Part shown: in pieces, positions 33,202 through 48,200 of the stretch
Position numbering within the stretch: the first letter of the stretch is position 1
Layout: each line of letters opens with the position of its first letter
Source: Elmis aenea
Lineage: Eukaryota > Arthropoda > Insecta > Coleoptera > Elmidae
DNA: 64,000 nucleotides
Assembly: GCA_947652605.1 (NCBI GenBank)
Contig: OX393576.1
Location: forward strand, 62,782,966-62,846,965
Direction of reading: 5' to 3'
Notes under the pieces: generated by a model
Database searches by the model: none
Told to the model about the DNA's origin: nothing
What the model saw: the letters and a program-made list of their open reading frames with translations, nothing else
Made by a program: the position numbers and the translations under genes

Positions 33202-36200
33202 ATGCATGTTACTATCGTATTATTTAGTGCAGTTTTCGGAATAACTTTTGCAGTCACCGGCTTTTTAGATGTCGAAGTTGAAGATATGTGCATACAAAGA
33301 TGTCCTCAGGTAAATAAAAGTATTAAACAAAATATTTGCGGCGCACTCGTGGACATGAAAATGTTAAACAACATTTAGTTAATATATAAAATATTACAGC
33401 TAAATCGTTTGAACGTTCGAGCCCTTTTGGGCGGCCGCATATTCTCATTCTTATATAGGTGGTTCCCCGAACAGCTTGCAATCAAAACTAACTTATTTCG
33501 GGCCCTTTTTTCGAACGTTTAGGTACGTGTACGTTACAAAATAAATTGCAAATCAATTCCATTGCACAGGGTGGGCAAATTTCGATGTTTTTATATAGGG
33601 AATCTCGGTAATTATAAGAGGTATCGAAAAACGGACCCCGCTTCCTCGATCTCTTTTTTTTGAGAAAAAGTCAATGGTGAAAACTAAAATTGGTTATCGT
33701 CTTTTGTTTTCGAGTTATCACCGATAACTCGATTTTTCGACTTTTCGTTTTATGACTAACAAGATGATTTACCCGGCGTTGCACGGGCGATTACAATTTT
33801 AATTACTTTTTTAACTTGAATAAGCCCAATAATTCCAAATCATACACAAATGACATACTCTGATCAATCATCTTTCCATTTTCTTATAATTCATTAAAAA
33901 ATAACTATTTATTGCTTAAAAATTGAATAATAACTCAAATTTATTTTCTTTCGTCTTGTTTCAATTAAAAATGTACTAATAAAAATAATACTTCATGTAC
34001 ATTTATTACTAATTGTATACAAAACAATCTTTACTTGAGAATACACCGCGCCGTATCGTGTTTTGACCAGGTATTTGCCGACGTAAGATCGAATCCCGTC
34101 CAAGTAATTTTTTTTTTTTTTTTATTGGTAATATGTGCTTGTACTTAAAGTTTGGCGTTAGATCTGCAAGGTCCTAAATAGTAACTGTGCAAAATTTGGT
34201 CCCGATCGGTCAACGGACCTAGGATTCTATAGCGAACAAACAAACAAACAAGCTCTTATATATATATATATATAGATATCTCGCTTGTTTATGAAAATGA
34301 ATATGAAGAAAACTAATTTTGACGTTCTACTTTTTTGATGAGAATGCAGTGGCGTAGACAATTTAAATAAGTTTTACTTGCAGCTTCAGAATTACTATTA
34401 CTTTAAATAAAACGTTCTATTGTATCATACTTTTCGTAATATTCGTTAGCCATTTCGTGTTTTAATGTACAAAAATATAAAGGATTGTTTCTGTCAAATT
34501 ATCGTTAAAACAACAAAATGACAGTTTGTTTTACCAGGTATATCCTTAATGACATAAGCCTACTACTAGAAAAAAATAAAATACGAAAAATTACCTAATT
34601 TTTGCTATAATGTAAGGAATATGAATAAATCGACCTCACATGATGTATATTATTGGAATGGGGCAAAAATCCCCTTTCTCGTGAAGCCACAGCCAACTAT
34701 GGGTTCTATTTAAAAAAATACAACTTTATGTCACAACTCGAATTTCGATTTTTTTTTTTTTTTAATTGTCTACGCCACTGCATTCTTATCAAAAAAGTGC
34801 ATGTAGAACGTCAAAATTATTTTTCTTTATATTCATAAACAAGCCGAGATATAGTCATAAAACGAAAATTCGAAAAATCGAGTTATCGGTGATAAATCAA
34901 AAACAAAAGACGACAACCAATTTTAGTTTTCACCATTAACTTTTTCTCGAAAAAAGAGATCCAGGATCCGTTTTTTGATACCTCTTATAGTTACCGAGAT
35001 TCCCCATGAAAACATCGAAATTTGCCCACCCTGTACAAAGTTACATGATAATGGACGCTATTTTTGTTGAAAATGTTGAAAAAAGCAAGTGCGAACTGCC
35101 CAAAAATTAGCGCTAAACTTTGGATCAAATAAAATTTTTGCAATTAATAATTTGGCTGAAGGTTGCCCACTATTTTCCAAAAATCTGGAAAATTCTTAAT
35201 CCGCTCCTGAACACAAATCGGTAACTAAACGTGTGTTAATATTTTTTTAAGTATAACATCGTTTTAATATAATTTATGAACTTTAAAAAACTGTTTTGAA
35301 ATAAATTAAATCGATAAATAAATATTATTGGTAGTTATAAACTAAATGCAGTTTCTCTTTGAGTGTTTGCCATAAGTTACATTTCAGCGCAATAATTGTT
35401 GGGCGACAGGCCATAATTTACTTAGGGATTTGTGTAATTTGCAGTGCAATTTAGTATAAATTGCTAATTTAATAAATTTCTAGTAAGACTTGTAAACAAA
35501 ATATTTCTTTGATAACGATATTTTCTCCAAGGACGCTTCGTACTAGAAAGAGTAGAAGAAATTACCGAGTTTATCGTCAAGACGCAGAATTCTGACCATT
35601 GATCGTTGTCCTAAATGTTATTAATAAATATCTCGTGTTTTTTATGAGGAGAGAGATGCTCTTAATCAAATTTATCAGAATTTATGGACGTTTTAATTAC
35701 TCCATCTGTTATCTTTGAAACCGTTGTCCTGGCGCTAAAATATACATCAATTTTTAAATTCAAATAAAAATGTCGTTATTTTTAGATAAGCAACATTACA
35801 TGTATTATTTTACAGCTTTTTAATTATTAATTAATTTATTGGACGAGATAATAACTGGGTTTCCTAACAGAATTCGTGGACAACTTTTGTAAACAGAGTA
35901 TTACGAGTTTTGGTTCTATTGAGCACTAAAATTCGTTGTATTTATAACTATTTTAAAAACACGCTGTGGAGCAGATGCCAGTTGTTTTAATGCGATATAA
36001 AATTTCTCAAATTTTTTCCCAATTTTTAATAACACTATTGTAAAAACAAAGTTAATATCAACACTCAATAAATTTTTTTACAACTCCTTTTAAAATATTG
36101 CTTTACAAATATAAAGTTACGTTATCCAGTTGTTTCAATATATTGTCAACTTTTTTTTAGATTCAGGGTTTAGAAAGTGCCAATAATTTTTTTTGCCCTT

Positions 36201-39200
36201 CAAAATAAACTGCAAAAGTATTATTTAAACTGTTCCAAAACAATCAAATGAAATATTAATATTTTTAATAAGTTCGTTTGTTGTTTTCCACTTCATTTTA
36301 TTAAAGTCACTTTTTATCTCTAACAATAAACAATAGTTGAATTAAAAGATCTGTGAAATAAGTAAATTTAATTAAAATGTAGATTTGTTGAACCAAATTA
36401 ACTTTAAAGAGTACTCAGGATCACAATATTGATTGAAGTATTGTTGCTACCCATTGTTCGATTTATTTAAATTGACTGTTGAAAAATGTTTTAGATGCTT
36501 CGTTATACAATCATAGTCATCTAAATTATTATGTAAACAGCATACGTACATTATACAATGCTTGTTTTTTTTTTTTTTAATAGCACAGCTATTACATAAC
36601 AATTAATTGAAATGAATAGAATAATTACACTTAAGGTAAACTACGTAAAATTTAAAATATTTTTAAATGTGTTTACCAACATACCTACAAGTAAGTTATG
36701 CAGTTTTGATATTTACATTTTTCAAATTAAAATATGCAGTTTAAACTAGTATTATTTTTTAACATTATTGTGAAATTCATTGGAATTATAGTTGAAATGT
36801 CGGTGTTGCTTATTTATTAATTATTTCAACTTAAATGATTTAATAACAAGTTTCTGTACCGTATAAAGTAGAAGTTTGTTGCAGAATATCAACACAAAAA
36901 CTTGTTATTTTATCGTTCAAGGAAACGCGGAATTACCAAAAATGTGACTAAGTAAAAAGTCGATAAATATACTTATTTGCAATTTCATCTGCATACAACA
37001 AACCTCAGAATTTAACATATTTACTGGTACTTGAGACAAACATTAAATTAACATTAATTCAATTATTTCGTTGTGCAGTGTCCTATACAAGTACCTATAC
37101 GCGCTAAATTAGTTGATAACGACTGCATTTTTTAGTTCTTGTAAAGTTATTTTTAATGATTATATTGCTTAATATCTTCATATAAAAATGACACTACCTA
37201 TAAACTTATAACTTTGGCTACGATAAAAATTATCACATTTTTGGAGGATTTTTTTTTTGAAATACAAAAAAATCAAAACTTTATGGTTTTTATCTTTTTT
37301 CTTGATGGTAGATGGGTTATATCGGTGCTAGATGAACAACCCTGTATATATGCTATTACTCAATTGTACGACGCGAAAATAACTATAAAAAAAAGAAATT
37401 ATAAGCATATATAAATGAACTATTTCAGCTATTTATATACAGGGTATCCCAAATTAGATTTCCAGCATGGGTATCTCGCTTATTATAAGAGATACAGGTT
37501 TGTTTGAATTAGATGAATTATTCCTTAGTATGAGAAGAGCCACAATCAATTTTTAAAAGTACAAAATTTCTCGTGCTTCAGACACAACAATACTACAAAA
37601 TTCTAATATAAACGATACCGCAGACAAATAGTAACTGTCATTTGATATTTAATTAGTTGTTTTTTGTTTTTATTTTCGTAGATAGCTTGATAAGTGATTG
37701 GTAATATACAGTTTTTCTTCATTTTGTGACTTATTTATAAAAATAGATATAACAAGTAATATCTCATTAGAAAGAGGGAAAAATAGCAGATTTAAGTATT
37801 CCATAGCCAACTTCGCGGCCTGCAAGGATAAATGAAGTTAGGGGTAATATCTCGAAAATGGTAAGTGATTAAAAAATCTAAAATATCAGTTACATTCTCG
37901 ATGAAAAAGTACCTCAAGAAAGTATTAATAAAATTGATTTAATGGATACGACGAAAAAGTTACGAAAGAAAAAAATCTACATTTTCATCTTTTTTGCTAT
38001 AACTTCTGAAGTACAAGGAAATTTGTACTTTTAAATTGTGGCTACTCTCATACTTAGAAATAATTTATCTAATTTAAGCAAACCTGTATCTCTTATAATA
38101 AGCGAGATCCCCATGCTAGAAATGTAATATGGGACACCCTGTATAAATTTTAATCATGAATCACTGAACTATATGAGTTATTTATCTATGTAATACAAAA
38201 CTATTAACTTAAAAAGTTTTTAATGAAGAATCTACCAGACTAGTTTCGAGAGTTTCATCTGTTGATTCGGTTTAAAAAGAAAGCTAGTGATGAAAAGACG
38301 AGAGTCTTAAAACTGGTTAACATTTTTACAAGAGACTCCAATAAAACAGATAAGTGCTTTTTACTTAAGTTAACAGATTATTTGTGCGTGTGAAGAATAT
38401 TTTGAGAAAAAAAAGAAATCTACCGATAAACAGACAATAAAGAGAAAAAACGTGATAGTCTCCAAACTTTATATTTCCTCTAGGTATTTTTCAATATTTT
38501 TCTATTGAACTTGTACCTATACAGGATGTCCCAAATTCAAATTCAAAAATTGGACAAAATGAGTTTTTCTCAAATTTCTGTGGTAAAAATCATTTTAGAT
38601 ATATTAAGTGTCATGTGTCATTGAAATCAGAAGACAAAATGCTATCCGACTGTGAGATTAAATTTTTTTCGCTGTTTTAAAAAAATTGAAGTTGATGTTT
38701 CTGAAGAGACAGAACCTTGTTGGAAATTTTATGTTATCTCAAAATATAAAGGGTAAGAAGTTGCCATGGAGAAGTGATTCCAGATTGTCGATATCTTAAA
38801 AAATGCAGGAAATGGGGCCAAAAAACGAAAATCAATTTTTTCAGTTTTTCTTGAATAACTTTTGAACTAGGACAGCTATGAAAATTTTCTTTGCAGGTAT
38901 TTGATGAGCATCTAATTTCGCAACTTTGCCCTAATTTAACCGACCTCGTAGCTCTTAAGATAAGCGAGATCCCCATGCATTTACTCGAATTTGGGACACC
39001 CTGTATATTAAACATAAATTACTTATATGAACTTATTTGGCTCTAAAATCGACTGTCACTGTAAAATGCACTTGTGGTACTGCATATAATGCCCGTATAC
39101 GAACCAAATCGACAAAGATGTAATTATTTGACCGCACATGTCTCCTAATTATATGGCGCATGTGGCTTTTGTTTATTATCATATGATCCAGCATCACTTG

Positions 39201-42200
39201 TTCCCAGGAAATAATCAAGAGTTCTCAATAATTCGCTTAGCCCTTGTTATTAAAAAATATATTAAATTATTATTTATCACCTCTTAGAAAACGCCCCAAT
39301 TTAACACGTGATGAGTTCTTTGTTAAGATTTTTTCAGATAAAGTAAAAGTTAATGATCTAAATATACCTATTAAAAATCGCTTTAACTGTGTCGTTTCTC
39401 AGGTTGTAAAGAATGCATTAATTTATTTGTACTGTATTAATAATGTGCCTACTTAAATATATTGATGGACAAAATATTGTTAAAAGGCCAGGATTCGATA
39501 TTTGAAACAAAGTCTTTGTCTAAGGCGATTGGAATTCATAATTTTTCTTGAACTGTTGGTTTTATCTTACATGTTTCTATGGACAGGATCTAAATGTACA
39601 GAACAATACAGCACATATTAAAGTAAAAATTTTTGTTTATTAATTTTAACTCCCAATAAAAGGGTATCACCGACGACCCGTAAATAGAAAATGATATGAA
39701 TAAGTACATTGTGACAATGATTATAAATTAATTACTTGTTGGTTGGATTCAGTTGTTGTCAAGAACGACCCCTGCTCTGTTATCATTACTTACAGTTCTA
39801 TAATTATGAGAGATAAAGGATTAAACATAAAAATATGATTAAATTGTTATTTATTATTTTTATATAACGTTGTTGAAAAATTAAGCAACTGAGTAATAAT
39901 AACACAACACACAAACAGCAATCAACATACTTATTATTTGGTGGTACAATCATGTTTGGCTGCATGCTAAATTTCTTTGTTCGTATCACAATTTTACAAA
40001 ATTACGAAATTATTTCGACTGCTTATTCTAAATTGTTTTACTTCTTCTGCTGGACCAGTTACTAATTCTGGATACAAACACACACAGTCGAAGAATTTGA
40101 GTTATTTGACCCTCAAGAAAGGCGTTAGACATTTGGTCAACAAAGAATTCTTTTAATTATATGTCTAAGCCCTCAAAACAATTATTAGAAAAAGTTTAAA
40201 CAAAACAGAAATGAGAAGGAAATATTTATTGGATAAAGTTTTTTCGTACAAATATTATAAGCGATTTTTTTAGTCCAACAAACATGTTTGTTTTTGTATC
40301 ATTTGATTTACTAAATGTAAATTTAAGGTGTTCTTTGCTAGTTCTAACTTTGTAATGTTGTCACAGGTTTTCTGGAAGTTTATACCTATTGTCTGTTTAG
40401 AGAGTTTCTTATGTTTAATAATCGTATAGAAATGTATTCTTTTATAGTTCTAACTTTGTAATGTAGTCACAGGTTTTCTGGAAGTTTATACCTATTGTCT
40501 GTTAGAGAGTTTGATTCTTCTTGTGTTTAATAATCGTTTAGAAATGTGTTCTGTGCTAGTTCTAACTTTGTAATTTTGTAACAGGTTTTCTGGAAGTTTA
40601 TACCTATTGCCTGTTAAAGAGTTTGATTCTTCTTATGTTTAAAAATCGTATAGAAATGTGTTCTTTTATAGTTCTAACTTTGTAATTTAGTCCCAGGTTT
40701 TCTTGAAGTTTATACATATTGTCTGTTTAGAGAGGTTGATTCTTCTTATGTTTAATAATCGTATAGAAATGTGTTCTTTTATAGTTCTAACTTTGTTATT
40801 TTGTCACAGGTTTTCTGGAAGTTTATACATATTGTCTGTTTAGAGAGGTTGATTCTTCTTATGTTTAATAATCGTATAGAAATGTGTTCTTTTATAGTTC
40901 TAACTTTGTAATTTAGTCACAGGTTTTCTTGAAGTTTATACATATTGTCTGTTTAGAGAGGTTGATTCTTCTTATGTTTAATAATCGTATAGGAATGTGT
41001 TCTTTTATAGTTCTAACTTTGTTATTTTGTCACAGGTTTTCTGGAAGGTTATACCCATTGTCTGGTATAGAGTTTGATTATTCTTATGTTTAAAAATCGT
41101 ATAGAAATGTGTTTTTGTATAGTTCTAACTTTGTAATTTAGTCACAGGTTTTCTGGAAGTTTTTACCTATTGTCTGTTAGAGAGTTTGATTCTTCTTATG
41201 TTTAATAATCGTATAGAAATGTGTTCTTTGCTAGTTCTAACCTTCTAACTTTGTAATTTTGTCACAGGTTTTTTTTTTACCTATTGTCTGTTAGAAGGCT
41301 TATTCTTCTTATGTTCGATGCCCGATAAGAACTTGCTGTATTGTTGTTAAGGGACATCAGCCTGATTATAATTTATTTGTTTACTGTGAATGTCAAGGTA
41401 CGGAACACATATTACAGTTTTCATTGCAATCCTATTGGGTCAGAATAATTGGCTACCAGGGAGGACGTACTTGGGTATTTCATTATTTTAGCCAAACTTA
41501 ACTAATAACCCGACAGGATGTGACTTCAATACATTCATCCTGTCAGGTTATACCTGTTGTAAATAGACCGGCAGATAATATTATATTTGTTCACCATAAA
41601 CAATGCTTTCATGGTAAGTTTTGATTTTACCCTTCAAAAATAAACAACCTGTGTAGACAAACTGGCCACCTGACACCAATTCCTTCACACCTCACTGCTT
41701 GAAGACCAGTTTCCTCTACGCACCCTTTCCGTTTACTTATTAACCGTGACATAGTAACGTCTTTTCTCTAAAAATCTGTTTTTGCCCTTTTATAAACTGC
41801 GGAAATAATATTACGACTGGTGAAGATCAACTGATGCGAAACAAACGTCGATAAATAATATTAAATTGGCGATAATCGACAACATATTTTGGATTTTTAA
41901 AGTCATTTAAATAGTTATTATGCAAATTTATTATAATTATGAGAATTAATTCAGTGTAATACGGAGAGGGCGAGTTGCTACAATATTTTTTGTGGGGCGA
42001 TGTTAAAAAATCGTGAGAAACAAATGTAAAAAAAATTATGATTGTTTTTCTAAAATAAAAAATTCTTGTTAAAAGATTGGGCATTTCTGTAGTTTTGTTT
42101 TTTGTTTTGAGTCTACTTCTAACTAATTTTCAATTTATATGAATTAGATGAATTTTGAATTTAGCATTTAAAAATAGTTTTAAGACCATCCATAAACTTT

Positions 42201-45200
42201 TAAATTACCAAAAGTTAAAAATTGGAATAACAATAACATATTTTACAAATAGGCAATGCTTAAGATCTTTTCCCAATGCTTTTATTTTGGAAAGCAATAA
42301 TTTAAAAAAATACATTTATTGCTTTTTTTAAATTTATTTAGTGATAAAAAATACTCACAAATATTTGTACAGTAGGACAGTAGGTGTTCTTGATTAATTA
42401 AACTGTTAAATGGTATTAAAACTAAATTTTATTGCATTTTACAGGCAATAGTTTTTAACCACAGAGTAACAAAAAAGCCATAAAATTCCACCATTAAAAA
42501 ATATTAAATTGTTAATTATCGTTTAGGACACAAGGATAGATCTTATCTACATGATATGGTCGGTTAAGGGTTAAGGTATAAGTTAGACTATAAATTAAAA
42601 TTATGAAGAGTTAAACCTACTCAAACTTTGTCAAAGAAGATATGTGATTTTTTACTAAATATATTTGTATTAAAATGAATCTGTTTAATAATTAATTTAT
42701 CGTTTTGTTACTGAGCAACTGTTCTCATTAACCTAAAAACAAAAATTATTCCTCCATAATTTCTAAGTTTATTCTTATGGTCTTCAAAGGATGAGATGGT
42801 CTTGTCTTGTGCCTTCTGTCACATATATTTGATATAATTTAATCTCTATAAATCATGTTATATTGATGTAGGTGTTCGTCCTTGGTACAATTCTATCTTA
42901 TGTGATGTAATTATGTTGTGTGCGCTGTACTAAACACTGATCATAAAATTAGTTACAAAAATTTGTAAATTGTAAAGTCCAGTTATGGAAATTATACAGG
43001 GTGATTGAAATTCGAGTTTAAGCATGGGAATCTCGCTCATTATAATAGCTAGAGAATAGGTTTAAATTTGGAAAGCTGCTAAATGCTTCTTAACAATCCG
43101 AAGAGAAATTGGAAGTATCTCAAACGGTATCCGAGAAAATTAGAAAAACTAGGAAAATGCGATTTTTGAAAATTGTCTGTAACTCCTTTGGAGTATAAAA
43201 TAATTTAAATGTGTAAAAACATTGCCCAAGCTACTTTTTAAGCCGAATCGGATGGTGGTCACAAATTTTTCCTAGGTTGATTCGTTTTTGTTTTATGATA
43301 ACCAACTTTAGTTTTTCTTATGGGAGCAATTTTTGCTATTTACATAATCAAATAGCTATTATTTTTCTGAATTCATTGATGCATCACACATGGTAGTTTA
43401 CTTCTTTATTCAGTGCCAAATTTAACAACTCCAAACGAGTTATAAACGATTTTCAAAAATCGTATTTTCCCGTTTTTCCTAATTTTCTCGGATACCGTCT
43501 GAGATATTTCCAATTTCTCTTTGGATTATTAATAACCACCAAAATTAGCAAATATAAACCTATACTCAAGCTATTATAATAAGCGAGTCCGCATGCTTAA
43601 ACTCGAATTTCAATCACCCTGTATAAATTGTACGTCGTTAAGTATAAGTTCGATGTTTTTTAAGAACTATTTCCTTAAAGATATGATTAAAAATAAACAA
43701 AGAAATATTATAGCATTAGTTGCTTCAGCATTTAATATATTCTTTAAATTAAACATTTTTAGTTACTTTATTAATTTTTCCTTATATGGTAACTAATTTT
43801 TAAAAAAATTAAAAAATAATCTGCCACTTTTTGTTCTCTTTTTAATATGTTATATAGTTATACTCTAAACGAATAAAAATGTTTATACTGTGAGCGTGCA
43901 TTGTCATGGATAATTTACTTTGAAAATCATACAACCAACTATTTTCAAATTGCTTTTGAATAAGTTGCATGTTTTTTTTTTAATACAAAGAAAAATGCAT
44001 GTTATATAAGCATGCATTGTCATGGACAATCACGTCTTTGAAATAATTTTTGCAAGCTAGTAACACTATTTGTTTTATTTTGCAGAACCGTACTGATACC
44101 GGCCATTACGATTTAAGTTGCGACTACGATTGCAGTATTAATCAGGTATGTGAACATGACGTAATATTTTAAGCTACATATTAACATATTAACATCATTT
44201 TATTGTTTACAAAGCATTTTTACTACTAATATCCTAATTATATAACTTGGATGCAAATTGTTGTAGACTCAGATAATTGCAGAATTCACGTGTAATCTTA
44301 GTCACATTTAAGTATTCTGTGATGAGCTATTTTAAATTGGAGCTATACCTGTACATCCGGGAATTCCTATATATTTGGAAAGAAACTATATATTGTGACT
44401 GGATGGCATTCATCTGGTGCGTCGAGCAAAGATCCGGTTCCGGTATTTATACGTCATTACCAATATAGGATTCATTCAGAATCACAGCTACTGATATTTA
44501 TGATTACATTTTTTATCTATTAATTGTAAAAAGCTTCTAATTTACCATGTACTATGTACTTTAATTCTACTAGAAGTCTAGAAATCGCTTTAAATTGTAT
44601 GAGTTGCCTTTTTCTTTTAGAATCCTGTGCTATTGATACCACAGGCCGACATGATGTTTTTTGTGTTGAGTTTGATTGGTGTTATTTACTAATTCGGTGG
44701 CGCTGATTACGAATCTGCTTTTAGTTTTTTGATATCACATCAGGTTTTCACACAAAAGAATTTTTTAATAAATTGTTTTTTTAAGATACAATAATCTGTT
44801 TTTTCATTTTGCTGAAAAACTTGATGAGATAGCGAATATCTGTGTGTGCTGTTAAATTCAGAGGATGTTATTTATATAAGTACAGCAATTTTAACATAAA
44901 TTATACAAATAGTTTTTTGTTTAATAGTTTTGAAGTATAATTTTTTTTTGCCTTATTAATCTTTTTTTCCATTTTACTAAAAAACTTGATGAGATAGCGA
45001 AATCTGTGTGTGCCATTGAATTCAGAGCATGTGATTTGTATAAGAACAGCTATTCTTATATAAATTATCCAAACAGTTTTTTGTTTAGATAGTTTTGAAA
45101 TTTATTTATGTGTTGTTTTCTTTAAAAACTCAGTAATCTGTTTTTACATTTTGCTAAAAAAAACTTGATGTGATAGCGAAAAACTGCGTGTTCCATTGAA

Positions 45201-48200
45201 TTGAGGGCATGTAATTCATATAAAAACAGTTATCAAAATTAAAACAACTTTCACAATGTTCTGAAATGTCGGCCTGTGTACTTTGTTATTTTTTTTAATG
45301 TTGTTAGAATTAGCTTATTTTAAGCAAGTTGGAGAAAAATATCGAAATCAAGATTTTAAAGACTACAAATTTTGCAACGAATTTTAAATTGAGTGATGAA
45401 AACTAATTGAGTTCCTTTGCCTTTAACTGAAATACTTTTTTAAAACTTGTAATAAGTATTTCTATAAATTTTTTCCTCTTATAGTTTGTAAATATAAAAA
45501 TATACCAATAAATGGTTATCTAGAAAGTAAAAATTTCTTTTGAACTAATTCTTATGGTCAGGTCAGTTCTCGAACTACCTGCGACATTTTAGATATGAAA
45601 AGCTTGGCCAAACGAACATTTCATTGGGCGAACTGTAAAAGAAGATTTTGGAAAACGTACCTGAAGATAATATTAGGCCATTTATTGTCGCCTATGTGAT
45701 TTTTTAAGATAATAAAGAATTTAGATTTTATATGTCGTCAAAAAAGCTTTTACCACATGCATTACTATCTAAACATATACATGCAGATGCAACATATAAA
45801 CTAAATTGGCACGGATTTCCGGACCTTTTGATAGGTACAAGTGATCTTTCCATACTTTTGGAATTGCAGTTTGTAGTTCAGAAACAACAGAAGATTTTAG
45901 ATTCGTCTTTAGCTCCTTAAATAAATGGTGTTACCAAAATACTTGAAATCTGGTGTAATCTAACCTAGCCTAACCTGACCTTACCTAACGTAACTTAAAC
46001 TGACCCAATCTGGCCTGGCCTGACCTGACCTGCTCTAACCGAACCTGACCTTAAATTTTTTGTAGCAAAAATAAAAATATTCGCGGATTTTTATGTATTT
46101 TAAAACAAATTCCATTATTTTTATAGTCTTTAAATTATGTAGGTATAGTGTTTCTTAAGTTTTATAGCAAACAAATTATTTTTATATGAATTTTAATTTT
46201 TTATAGAAAAAATATGTTTTATAGTAATTGCACTTTTTTATAGATACAAAAAATTAGAAAAAACATTAACATTTTTCGAGCATTTAAATTGTACTCAAGT
46301 TTTTATAGCAACATATCACGTCAATACGCAAACAGTTTAATTCCAAATGGTTCGTACTTACACATCCATTTAATTATTTCAATTTATGAATCGTTAGTTC
46401 ATGCAATTTAATACAATGGCTCAGTCGAAAATACGAATTACATCAGTTTGAAATTGTCTCGGAATTTCATACTGCATTTAGTATAATTTAGACACACGAC
46501 GTCGACTATCCAACATATTAAATCTAGAGTACTGGAGAAAGATGAAACATGTGTAGAAAGGTCAGCAGTGGCTAATTGTGGTGCGGACTGAATGGGCAGT
46601 AAACAGTAGTCGAGGGCACTTCGCGACTATTGTAGTCCCTAATTTAATTCTAACAGATAAGTGGACGAGACACGCTTAGCGCCCACTTGCAGCAACGAGT
46701 TAAGAAGAACATATGACTTAGCATCTGCCCATCTTATGTTACCAAAGACAGGATCAATAAGCATAAACCATTCGTTGACGGTAGCATGTAAACGATACTT
46801 AAATCCAGGCCTTTATGGTCAGCTACTTACTGACTTCAATTTTGGGATTTTGGGCTCCATACTCTGATAAGCTAACATTTACAAGACATAGATTTGAGGG
46901 GACTTAAACCCCTCGGTTGGTGGCTGGCGAACAAAAAAAGAACAGAATCTTGTATGAACACAATGAATGTGTTGTAAATCATGTTTTTATGTAACTGTTT
47001 AAAAAATAACATAAATAGACAAGCAAGGGTCGAAATAAAACAATTGTTATTGTTTTTTTTTACGGCAACCTTGATTTTTATCAAAAAAATTTGCATTTTT
47101 TTAGGTTATTTCGCTTATTTTTAAAAATAAACGTATAAAAGTTTATATCATTGTAAAGAGAAAAAAGAATCTTTAAATCTAAGTCATCACCTACTACGAC
47201 TGCCATTTAAAAAAAAAAGTTGTTTTGTCAAGTATCTCGCACGGTAATTTATAAATAAAAATCCGACTATCGCCATCTTATAGCAAACAAAATCTACAAA
47301 ATATTTTTCCTTTAGCGTTTTTGTGTATTAGCAACAATAGCCGAGATATTCAAGTTTAAAAATTTTGGTCGATTTCGGTTTTTTCGTTATATCACGCAAG
47401 CCATGAAATTTTTAAACAAAACAAGATCTTGTTTAAAATACACTCCTAAATAGCTAACTTTTGTCCCATTTAACCAACCTTGTTTTTTCATTATTTACAG
47501 AGATAGCAATAGTTTCCCATGGAAAAGTGAAACACCCTGTATAAAAACACCTACATTTTTCTTCGTAATAGTTTTATCCAATTGTTTGTAATGCTTTCGA
47601 TCACAGATTTTAAAACAAATTTTTGAGTTTGTGAAAGAAGTGACAATATTGATCAAACCAAAATGAGATTATCAAAAATCTGGGTCGAAAAACTGCGTTT
47701 AAGTTTGTAATTTGAATTAGTTAGGCCAGTCATCTCTTTGTTCTTTCAGTTCAGTTTTTTTAACACTTTCATACATTGTACTTCTTTATTTTTATTCCTT
47801 TTTTACATCATAGACACAAAATATGTGCGTGATAATTATCTGCAGACTAGAGCCATCACAATTTGCGAAATCTATCAGACATACAAAATAAGTTAAAGTG
47901 CACTTTGAAGATGCATCTTGTGATTAAAAGTTCAAAATTTATTTTGAAAATAATGCGATACGAACGTGTAAACATTATCCTAAAAATATAAACACTACTA
48001 CTGGCGCCTTCATTTTTAGAAATATGCAGCCGAAAATAACAGCAAACACCGCTTCTGTGTGTGAACAAAACTTTTAGACATGGTGCACATCTTTAAAAAA
48101 ATCAATTTGATCCCAATATTTGCATTTTCGATGACTGTCGTTAAAGTCAAAGGTCAGACAATGCCATAACCTCGATGCGGCCCCAAGCGCCTCAAGAAGA

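Noticed and set aside
34087..34101. Possible tRNA gene from the B-box-like GATCGAATCCCGTCC
   Set aside because: No acceptor stem, A box or cloverleaf could be drawn; it is within a SINE-like insertion.
40341..41320. Repeat array considered as a CRISPR-like array
   Set aside because: Units are about 112 bp, directly adjacent without unique spacers, and lie in an insect intron; it is a minisatellite.
46661..46867. 68-codon plus-strand frame in a locally GC-richer patch
   Set aside because: No domain, signal or splice context that I could recognise.
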